Shown here piece by piece: positions 17,712-24,306 of a stretch of 64,000 nt of DNA (positions are counted from its first letter, which is position 1; each line of letters begins with the position of its first letter). Made by a program: the position numbers and the translations under genes. The notes under the pieces were generated by a model that made no database searches, had not been told where the DNA came from, and worked only from the letters and a program-made list of their open reading frames with translations. The stretch spans positions 155,129 through 219,128 of the forward strand of contig JACPXC010000046.1 of assembly GCA_016196755.1 (NCBI GenBank). The letters run 5' to 3'. Source of the DNA: Elusimicrobiota bacterium (GTDB lineage Bacteria > Elusimicrobiota > Elusimicrobia > UBA1565).

Positions 17712-18788
17712 TCAGCGGACTGACAAGACCGCGTAGATGCGGCACGTCTCGTGGGGGTAGATATGGTTGTCGCCGCCCGCCCCCCAGGAGTTGCGGGTGA
17801 GGAACAAGAAGGCCCCTGCGTCGTCGACCCTATACCCCGAGATGATCATGGCGTGGGACCCTCCCGCTGTGTACGTGCGGATGCCGATCGGCCGTCCGGC
17901 GCGCAGCTCGGCCAGCACGGCCGCGGTCTGGTCCGCGCCGGCCCGGCGGCACTCGTCGCGGCCCGTCGTCATCGAGCCCGCCCCGACCCCCGCGAAGGAC
18001 TGCTGCTCCATACGCAGGCCCGCGAAGGCCCTCCGGGTCTCCTCGCGCTGGGCCTCCAGCGTGCGGTCGTTGCCGCTCAGGTAGTTCTGGAGGATGCGCT
18101 GGGCCGTGGGGTCCTGCTGGAGTTGGACCCAATGCGCGCGATGGTCGTAGAGCATCCGGACATACCAGGGTTCCCTCTGCGCCTGGCGCTCCAGGTCCTC
18201 GAGGGTCCGTCGCTCGGCCTCACGGTATTGGCGGTAGCGGCGCAGGAAGTCCTGGTACTGCAGACTGGTCGCCACGCCGTTGTCGAGGGCGAACTGCAGC
18301 GTGCCAGCCGTGTCGTTGCCCTCGGAGAGGTCCCCCCGCCCGCGGCGCAGGTAATTCTCATAGGCGTCCGTACTCAGCACGTTGCGGCGCATGAACAGAT
18401 CGGCCTCCGACAGCTGCAGGCGGGCGCCGGTGCGGCGGAAATGCGCCGCCTCGATGAGCCCGACCGACGCGAAGGTATGGCAGGAGCCTACGTCGCCCTG
18501 GCTACGCGACGGGCTGGGGAACTGCCCCGAGTGGTCGACGCCGGGGTCGCGGGGCGCGGCGGCCGGGGCTCCCCCCGCCACGGCCGCGCCTCGACCGGCG
18601 GCGGGAACCGGGACGGCCGCCACTCCGGCCGCGCCCGCCATCCCGAGGAGCGCCCCGTAGGCGCCTCCGTTAAGAAACCCGCCCTGGGCCTGCGCCAGGA
18701 GGATCCCCTCCTCGCCCCGCGCCGCCGCGCAGGCGAACACCACCGCCGACAGGACCGACGCCGTCCGTGTGCTCCGTGCCATGACCAC
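17712..18788 (-). CDS. Papain-like (C1A) cysteine protease, secreted
   Basis: 358 residues with a signal peptide (about 1-24) and an Ala/Gly-rich linker. The active-site block SRSQGDVGSCHTFAS carries Q98 (oxyanion) and nucleophile C103; GGSHAMIISGYR gives H312; LTRNSWG gives N333. This is the complete C1A catalytic set. The tryptophan that normally follows the Cys is His here. A long insertion (about residues 130-300) rich in Arg, Gln and Tyr separates Cys and His. There is no separate pro-domain of the usual length, so the N-terminal region may do that job. Confidence 0.8.
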   Translation of the reverse strand: MVMARSTRTASVLSAVVFACAAARGEEGILLAQAQGGFLNGGAYGALLGMAGAAGVAAVPVPAAGRGAAVAGGAPAAAPRDPGVDHSGQFPSPSRSQGDVGSCHTFASVGLIEAAHFRRTGARLQLSEADLFMRRNVLSTDAYENYLRRGRGDLSEGNDTAGTLQFALDNGVATSLQYQDFLRRYRQYREAERRTLEDLERQAQREPWYVRMLYDHRAHWVQLQQDPTAQRILQNYLSGNDRTLEAQREETRRAFAGLRMEQQSFAGVGAGSMTTGRDECRRAGADQTAAVLAELRAGRPIGIRTYTAGGSHAMIISGYRVDDAGAFLFLTRNSWGAGGDNHIYPHETCRIYAVLSVR

Positions 18789-18887
18789 CTCCCCCTGCTC
18801 CTTCAGTCTACGGGGGGATGCGCGGAGCGGCCACGAACGAAAGGGCCGGCCGGGCCCGGGTCCGAACGCCCGCCTACAATGTAGGTC

Positions 18888-19211
18888 TTAGGCGGGACCG
18901 TCGACGAGCCGGCCGGCCAGCGCGGCGACGAAGAGCTGCTCGTCGGCGTCGGTCACGCGCGTCATGAGGCGGTTGGCGGCGCTATAGAGGACCGAGGCCA
19001 GATAGGCGCCCTGGACCTCCACGGGCAGGCCGGAGCCCAGGACGCGCTCCACGGCCGGATGGGTCAGGTCGACCGTCCACGACCCGGGGTTGGGATAGCT
19101 CATCACGCGACGGCCGTCGCCGCGGACGGGACGCGGCCCCGGCCCGCCGCGCCAATACGCCTCCTTCGCCAGCGCGGACAGGAGCTCCGCCGCGCGCGCG
19201 AGGCCGGCCAT
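18888..19211 (-). CDS. Unknown small protein coupled to the thiocarboxylate operon
   Basis: 107 residues, no membrane segment, mostly helical with one basic centre. No family recognised. Its ATG overlaps the last base of the MoaD-MoeB-rhodanese stop (TGATG), so it is translated with that gene and is the last member of the operon. Role unknown; an accessory function in sulfur transfer is a positional inference. Confidence 0.6.
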   Translation of the reverse strand: MAGLARAAELLSALAKEAYWRGGPGPRPVRGDGRRVMSYPNPGSWTVDLTHPAVERVLGSGLPVEVQGAYLASVLYSAANRLMTRVTDADEQLFVAALAGRLVDGPA

Positions 19212-20644
19212 CAGTACGTGGCGAGGCTCGTGTCGATGCGCTCGGCCCAGGCCAGGATGCCGCCGGCCACGTTGGAGACGTTCTGGAAGCCCTGCTCCTT
19301 GAGGAACTTGGCGGCCTTCATCGAGCGCATCCCGGAGCGGCAGTGGACGAGGATCTCGGCCTTGGGATCGAGCTCCTTGTAGCGCGTCGGGATCTCGCCG
19401 AGCGGGATATGGGTGGTGCCCGCGATGCGGCAGATCTCCAGCTCGTGCGGCTCGCGCACGTCGACGACCACGACCCCGCCGTTGGCCATCTTCTCTTTGA
19501 GCGTCTCGACGGTGATCTCGGCGACCTTGACGTCCGTCATGGGCTTGGCCTCCTGTCCGCGTCCCGCGCAGAACTGGTCGTAGTCTATCAATTGGGTCAC
19601 GGTGGGATTAGGCCCGCAGAGCGCGCAGGCCGGGTCCTTGCGGAGCTTGAGGCGCTTGAAGCTCATGCCCAGAGCGTCAAAGAGCAGGAGCGTGCCGATG
19701 AGCGGCTCGCCCACGCCGAGCAGGAGCTTCAGGGCCTCGGTGGCCTGCAGGGCGCCGACCACCCCGGGCAGCACGCCCAGCACCCCGCCCTCGGCGCAGG
19801 ACGGGATGAGGCCGGGCGGCGGCGGCTCCGGGTAGAGGCAGCGGTAGCAGGGACCCTTGGCGGCCCAGAAGACCGAGACCTGGCCCTCGAAGCGGAAGAT
19901 GCTGGCGTAGACGTTGGGGATGCCTGCCAGGGCGCAGGCGTCGTTGACGAGGTAGCGCGTGGCGAAGTTATCGGTGCCGTCGACGACCAGGTCGTAGCCC
20001 TTGAAGAGTTCAAGCGCGTTCTTAGAGGTAAGCCGGACCTCGTGCGGCACGACCGACACGTGGGGGTTGAGGTCCTTGAGACGCGCCGCGGCGGCCGCCA
20101 GCTTGGACTTGCCCACGGACTCGGTGCCGTAGAGGACCTGGCGCTGGAGGTTCGAGGCGTCGACCACGTCGAAGTCCACCACGCCGATGCGGCCGACGCC
20201 GGCCGCCGCTAGATAGAGCCCCATCGGCGAGCCCAGCCCGCCCGCGCCGATCATGAGCACCCTGGCGCGCTTGAGCTTGCGCTGGCCCTCCACGCCCACC
20301 TCGGGCATGATGACGTGGCGGTTGTAGCGCGCCAGTTCCTCGCGCGTGAGCTCGTCGGCGGCCGTGGGGGCGCCGCCGGCGATGGCCGGGACGATCAGGA
20401 GCTCGTCGCCGTCCTTGACCGGCGTGGCCGGGCCCTGCAGGCCGCGCACATCGACCTCGCCGAGGTAGATGTTGACGAAGTTGCGCAGGGTGCCGTCGGC
20501 GGCGTAGAGGTGCTGGCGCAGGGCGGCGTGCTCGCGGGTCAAGACGTCCATCGCCTCCCCGACGGTCTTGGCCGTCACCGGCACCTTGGCGTTCTTCCCG
20601 GCCATGGGGCGCAGGGCGGTGGGCAGATGGATCACGACGGGCAT
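19211..20644 (-). CDS. CysO/MoaD-MoeB-rhodanese fusion protein
   Basis: 477 residues with three domains. Residues 1-91 form a ubiquitin-like sulfur carrier ending in IVPAIAGG, with the reactive diglycine G90-G91 now internal. About 97-345 is an E1-like adenylyltransferase: nucleotide loop GAGGLGS (133-139), the R-x-V strand QRQVLYG, a DGTDNFATR block and two zinc CxxC pairs (CYRC, CALC). About 375-477 is a rhodanese with catalytic C435 in HCRSGMRS. This equals CysO plus MoeZ of actinobacteria in one chain. To work as a carrier the diglycine must be freed by cleavage after G91, a job the adjacent JAMM protease could do. The start at 20644 overlaps the JAMM gene by 13 bases. Confidence 0.85.
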   Translation of the reverse strand: MPVVIHLPTALRPMAGKNAKVPVTAKTVGEAMDVLTREHAALRQHLYAADGTLRNFVNIYLGEVDVRGLQGPATPVKDGDELLIVPAIAGGAPTAADELTREELARYNRHVIMPEVGVEGQRKLKRARVLMIGAGGLGSPMGLYLAAAGVGRIGVVDFDVVDASNLQRQVLYGTESVGKSKLAAAAARLKDLNPHVSVVPHEVRLTSKNALELFKGYDLVVDGTDNFATRYLVNDACALAGIPNVYASIFRFEGQVSVFWAAKGPCYRCLYPEPPPPGLIPSCAEGGVLGVLPGVVGALQATEALKLLLGVGEPLIGTLLLFDALGMSFKRLKLRKDPACALCGPNPTVTQLIDYDQFCAGRGQEAKPMTDVKVAEITVETLKEKMANGGVVVVDVREPHELEICRIAGTTHIPLGEIPTRYKELDPKAEILVHCRSGMRSMKAAKFLKEQGFQNVSNVAGGILAWAERIDTSLATY

Positions 20645-21087
20645 AGGTCCTCCTTGAGCTGTACCGTACCTTCCAAAAAAGACCGGCGGTCGGCGGCCAG
20701 CGTCCACACGCGCGCGTCGCCGGCGCCGCGCCCCGACGAGACGATGAGGTAGGCGTAGCTCGGCCAGGCGTTCTCGAGGTCGTAGGGGGACGGCCAGGCC
20801 GGCGCGTCGGGGTGGCTGTGGTAGACGCCCAGCACGGCCAGCCCGCGCGCCTCGAGGGCGCGCTCCGCCTTGGCTTGGGCCAGAGGGTCGAACGTGAAGC
20901 GGTTGGTGCGGTAGCTCGCCGCCTTGTTCTCGAGCGGCACGCTCTCGGTGGCCGACAGCCGGGCGGCCGGCGAACCGAAATCCGCGGGCAGGCGGCCGGC
21001 CAGCAGTCCGCAGCACTCCTCGGGATGCGCGCGCTCCGCGTGGGCGCGGATGGCCTCGAGCTCGGCCGGCCGGAGCTCCAGGATCAC
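20632..21087 (-). CDS. JAMM (Mov34/Mec+-type) metalloprotease
   Basis: 151 residues. It has the complete JAMM zinc motif: E24, then H90-x-H92-x7-S100-x2-D103 (YHSHPDAPAWPSPYD). Mec+ in mycobacteria removes cysteine, once formed, from the CysO carrier, and related bacterial JAMM proteins process ubiquitin-like fusions. The GTG at 21087 overlaps the CysM stop (GTGA). Placed between CysM and the carrier fusion, it has two candidate substrates: the CysO-cysteine adduct and the internal diglycine joint. Confidence 0.85.
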   Translation of the reverse strand: MILELRPAELEAIRAHAERAHPEECCGLLAGRLPADFGSPAARLSATESVPLENKAASYRTNRFTFDPLAQAKAERALEARGLAVLGVYHSHPDAPAWPSPYDLENAWPSYAYLIVSSGRGAGDARVWTLAADRRSFLEGTVQLKEDLCPS

Positions 21088-22043
21088 GGGGACGCCCACC
21101 AAGGCTCGTCTAAGTAACGCTCGCCGGGCTCCGGAAAGACCGTGACGACGACGGCCCGGCGGCCCGCCGCGGCCTCGCGCCGCGCCACGCGCAGGGCCGC
21201 GGCCAGGTTGGCGCCGCCCGAGGGGCCGATGAGCAGGCCCTCGCGGCGCGCGGTCTCGCGCACCTGGGCCTGGGCCTCCTCGGTGGCGATGAAGAACTCC
21301 TCGTCGGCCAGGGTCGGGTCGTGGATGCCGGGCATGATGGCGGTGGCCAGGTGCTTGAGGCCCTCGAGGCCATGGAACGGCGAGTCGGGCTGGACCGAGG
21401 CCGCGCGCAAGCCCGGCTTCTCGGCCTTGAGCCGCGCCGTCGTGCCGCGAAAAGTCCCCGTCGTCCCCAACCCGGCGACGAAATGCGTCACCGCGCCGTC
21501 GGTCTGGGCGAGGATCTCGGGCCCCGTAGTCTCGTAGTGCGCCTTCCAATTCTCCGGGTTGTCGTACTGGTTCGGGTAGAAGAACGGCCCCGCCTCCTCG
21601 TCCATTATCTGGCGGGCCAGGCGCACCGCGCCGTCGGAGCCCTCCAGCGGGCTCGAAACGTCGAGGCGCGCGCCGAGGGCCAGGAGGATGCGCCGGCGTC
21701 CCGCGGAGATCGAGCCCGGCACCGCCAGGCGCACGCCGAAGCCCAGCCGCGCGCCGAGCCAGGCGTAGGCGATGCCGGTGTTGCCCGAGGTCGAGTCGAG
21801 CAGGGTCCCGCCGGGCTTGAGCGCCCCCGAGGCCAGGCCGGCCAGGACCATGCGCCCCGCGGCGCGGTCCTTGACCGAGGCGCCGGGGTTGGCCCACTCG
21901 GCCTTGGCGTAGAGGCGGACGGAGTCGGAGAGGCCGTCCCAGCGGGTGAGGCGCAGCAACGGAGTGTTTCCGATGCCGAGGTCATAGAGGGACGGCAGGG
22001 GCGTCGTGGGCGCTAGTGGCATTGCGGTATGTGCAGGGAGCAT
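21084..22043 (-). CDS. cysM: Cysteine synthase, CysM type
   Basis: 319 residues of the PLP fold type II family. PLP lysine K58 in NPGASVKDRAA, phosphate loop motif TSGNTG (85-90), GLGTTGTFRG and SGGANLAAA near the end. The CysK/CysM group condenses an activated serine with a sulfur donor. Next to CysO-like and Mec+-like genes, it is best read as the CysM that uses carrier thiocarboxylate and perhaps O-phosphoserine. An in-frame ATG at 22022 is an alternative start, because a TATAAT box sits only four bases before the first ATG. Confidence 0.85.
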   Translation of the reverse strand: MLPAHTAMPLAPTTPLPSLYDLGIGNTPLLRLTRWDGLSDSVRLYAKAEWANPGASVKDRAAGRMVLAGLASGALKPGGTLLDSTSGNTGIAYAWLGARLGFGVRLAVPGSISAGRRRILLALGARLDVSSPLEGSDGAVRLARQIMDEEAGPFFYPNQYDNPENWKAHYETTGPEILAQTDGAVTHFVAGLGTTGTFRGTTARLKAEKPGLRAASVQPDSPFHGLEGLKHLATAIMPGIHDPTLADEEFFIATEEAQAQVRETARREGLLIGPSGGANLAAALRVARREAAAGRRAVVVTVFPEPGERYLDEPWWASP

Positions 22044-22110
22044 GTATATTATACTTGACTAAATAACTCCGGATTCAGTCTGTACGCAAAAATACGCAGT
22101 CGGGGGACGA

Positions 22111-22446
22111 ATGAGCGAAAGCGAATTGGCGCTGAAGAAATGCATCCCCTGCCGGGGCGACATCCCTCCCATGCCTATAGAGGAAGCCCGCCGCCTGCTC
22201 TCCCAGCTCCAAGGCTGGGCGCTCAACGATAAAGGCCACCTGGAGAAGTCCTACGCCTTCAAGGGCTTCCGTCCCGGCCTCGAGTTCGTCAAGCGCGTGG
22301 GCGAGATGGCCGAGGAGCAGGGGCACCACCCAGACGTGTTCCTGGCCTGGGGCAAGGTGACGCTCGAGGTCTGGACCCACAAGATCAGCGGCTTGGCCGA
22401 GAGCGATTTCATCTTCGCCGCCAAGGCCGACGCCCTGCTGGGTTAA
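22111..22446 (+). CDS. Pterin-4a-carbinolamine dehydratase
   Basis: 111 residues of the PCD/DCoH family: EEARRLLSQLQGWAL, the catalytic GHHPDVFLAWGKVTLEVWTH stretch with paired histidines and the later Trp-Thr-His, and GLAESDFIFAAK. The enzyme dehydrates 4a-hydroxytetrahydrobiopterin in aromatic hydroxylase recycling, and in bacteria also serves pterin-dependent enzymes. It is transcribed divergently from cysM (67-base gap), and its stop codon overlaps the stop of the converging TPR gene within TTAA. Confidence 0.9.
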   Translation: MSESELALKKCIPCRGDIPPMPIEEARRLLSQLQGWALNDKGHLEKSYAFKGFRPGLEFVKRVGEMAEEQGHHPDVFLAWGKVTLEVWTHKISGLAESDFIFAAKADALLG

Positions 22447-24302
22447 TCGCGTCCGTCCAGGTACTCGAACACGAGCAGCAGGTCGTCGCCGTCGCTGACG
22501 GCGGTATGGACCCGTCCCAGGCTCGGATGCTCCGAACCCGCGGTCTCCGCCAGCAGCCGGGAGGCCGCCTCGGGGTCCACGCGTCCCCGGCCGCGCAGGA
22601 GCTTGACGGCCACGGCGCGCTTGAGGGTGAGATCGCGGGCTTTGTAGACCGCTCCCCCCAGCGCCGTCTCGATGAGGTAGTTGCCGGCCATGACCGTGCC
22701 CAAGCCGGCCGCCGGCTCGTCGCCGCGCCGGCGGTTCCAGGCGGCCACGCCCAGCCCGACGAGCGCCAACGCGGCGCCGGCCGCCGCTAGGCCGACCCTG
22801 AGACCCGCGGAGCCGGAGCCCCCGGCCGGGACCGCCTCGGGATGCTCCCCCGCCGAAAACGCCACGAGCGGGTCGGCGTCCGGAGCCAGGTCGCGCAGCT
22901 TGTCCATGACCGGAGCGAAGCGGGCATCGAGCGCGGCCGCCTGCCCGGCCTCGGCCAGCGCCTCGGCGGTCCGCTTGAGGCCGGCCAGCGCGTAGGCGCG
23001 CGCCCAACGGCCCAGCGCGCTGCCGGGCATCAGGCTCAACGCGGCCTCGGAGTCCCGCAGGGCGCCTTGGAAGTCGCCCTGCCGGTTGCGCGCCGTGGCG
23101 CGGAGGTTCAAGGCGCCCACGTGACTGGGCGTAAACTCCAAAAGGCGCGTCGCCTCCCCTTCGGCCTCCCGGAACCGGCCGTCCCGGAGCAGGGCCTCGG
23201 TCAGCATGAGGCGCGGAGCCGGCTCGGCCGGCGCGGCCGCCACGGCCTTGCGCAGGGTGTCGACGGCGCGCGGCCCGTCTCCGACGCGCTGCTGCTCGCG
23301 GGCGCTGCGCATGAGGATGGGGACCGACGGGGCCTCGACGGCGGCCGGCGGGGCGCCGGGAGGCTCCTCGCGCACGCCGACTACGGGGCGGCCGCGGGGC
23401 GCCGCGGACGGCGGCGGCAGCCGGAAGGAGGCGGGAAGCACCCGGGGCTCGGCCAGCATCAGGAGGTCTTTCGCCTTGGAGTTGCCGGGGTCGAGGCTGA
23501 CCGCTTTGGCGAGGTCCGCGGAGGCCTCGGGCTTGCGGCCCAGGTTCAGGTTGGCGGCCCCGCGCAGGTAGAACAGGCTGGGCTTCTGAGGGTCGCCTTC
23601 GATGGCCGTGTCGAGCTGGCCGACGGCCTTGGCGAAGTCGCCCTTGCGGAAGTTCGCGGCGCCGGCTAGGCCGGCCACGCCGGGGTCGCGCGGGAAGTCC
23701 GAGGCAAGCTGGTCGAGCCCGCTCTGCGTGGCGGGGTCGGACAGATTGGGGTTGTTGACGAAAGGATCGAAAGAATCGACGCCGGCGGGCGGCGTCACCG
23801 CCTGCGTGACGAGCTCCGCCTGGGGCGGCGTGAACGCGGCCGGCAGGGCCAGAGGGTTGGCCGCCGCCGCCTGAGGCCCGACGGTCTCCGCGATATCCTG
23901 GGGTGCGACGGAGTCCGGGGGCGCCGCCGGCCCTTGAGGCGTGACGGGCTCCGAGGCGGCGTTGGGCTCGGGCTTGCCCTTGAGCTTCCCGGCCCAGAGA
24001 GCGGAGAACCACGCGCCGTCCTCCGCCGTCGCCGCGGCCGCCTCACCGTCGGACGTCATCGACGCTATGACCCTGCGCTGCTTCTCGATCCTCTCGAGCA
24101 GGGCGGGGTCCTTCGTCTCCGCGTACTGATCCTCGAGCTTCTTGAGCTGGAGCTTCGCGGCCAGCCGGGAACTCCGGTCCGCGTCCAAGGCGAACTCGGA
24201 CAGCCGCGTAGTGGACCTGTTCTCACGATCATCGAAGGTATTCCGCGCTTGCGAGCCCAAAGGCAGCGCGGCGAGCAGGAGGAGACAGCTCGGGATCGAC
24301 AT
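22443..24302 (-). CDS. TPR protein with kinase domain cut at the hinge
   Basis: 619 residues, a paralogue of the next gene upstream. Signal peptide about 1-18, Pro/Ala-rich linker, TPR-type repeats (about 215-290 and 345-480, with YLRGAANLNLGR and LNLRATARNRQGDF shared with the paralogue), one membrane helix near 504-523, then a kinase N-lobe. The Gly loop is degenerate (LGGAVYKARD instead of LGRGTMGVVFKAQD), the VAVK lysine is kept, and the frame stops after FEYLDGRD, before the catalytic loop. It therefore cannot be an active kinase. It could be a decoy or sensor partner, or a decaying duplicate. The start at 24302 lies four bases after the paralogue stop. Confidence 0.8.
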   Translation of the reverse strand: MSIPSCLLLLAALPLGSQARNTFDDRENRSTTRLSEFALDADRSSRLAAKLQLKKLEDQYAETKDPALLERIEKQRRVIASMTSDGEAAAATAEDGAWFSALWAGKLKGKPEPNAASEPVTPQGPAAPPDSVAPQDIAETVGPQAAAANPLALPAAFTPPQAELVTQAVTPPAGVDSFDPFVNNPNLSDPATQSGLDQLASDFPRDPGVAGLAGAANFRKGDFAKAVGQLDTAIEGDPQKPSLFYLRGAANLNLGRKPEASADLAKAVSLDPGNSKAKDLLMLAEPRVLPASFRLPPPSAAPRGRPVVGVREEPPGAPPAAVEAPSVPILMRSAREQQRVGDGPRAVDTLRKAVAAAPAEPAPRLMLTEALLRDGRFREAEGEATRLLEFTPSHVGALNLRATARNRQGDFQGALRDSEAALSLMPGSALGRWARAYALAGLKRTAEALAEAGQAAALDARFAPVMDKLRDLAPDADPLVAFSAGEHPEAVPAGGSGSAGLRVGLAAAGAALALVGLGVAAWNRRRGDEPAAGLGTVMAGNYLIETALGGAVYKARDLTLKRAVAVKLLRGRGRVDPEAASRLLAETAGSEHPSLGRVHTAVSDGDDLLLVFEYLDGRD

Positions 24303-24306
24303 GCGC

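Noticed and set aside
22048..22060. Divergent promoters between cysM and the pterin dehydratase gene
   Set aside because: A TATAAT for cysM and a TTGACT for the other strand exist, but neither has a suitable partner hexamer at 16-18 bases, so they are not listed as promoters.
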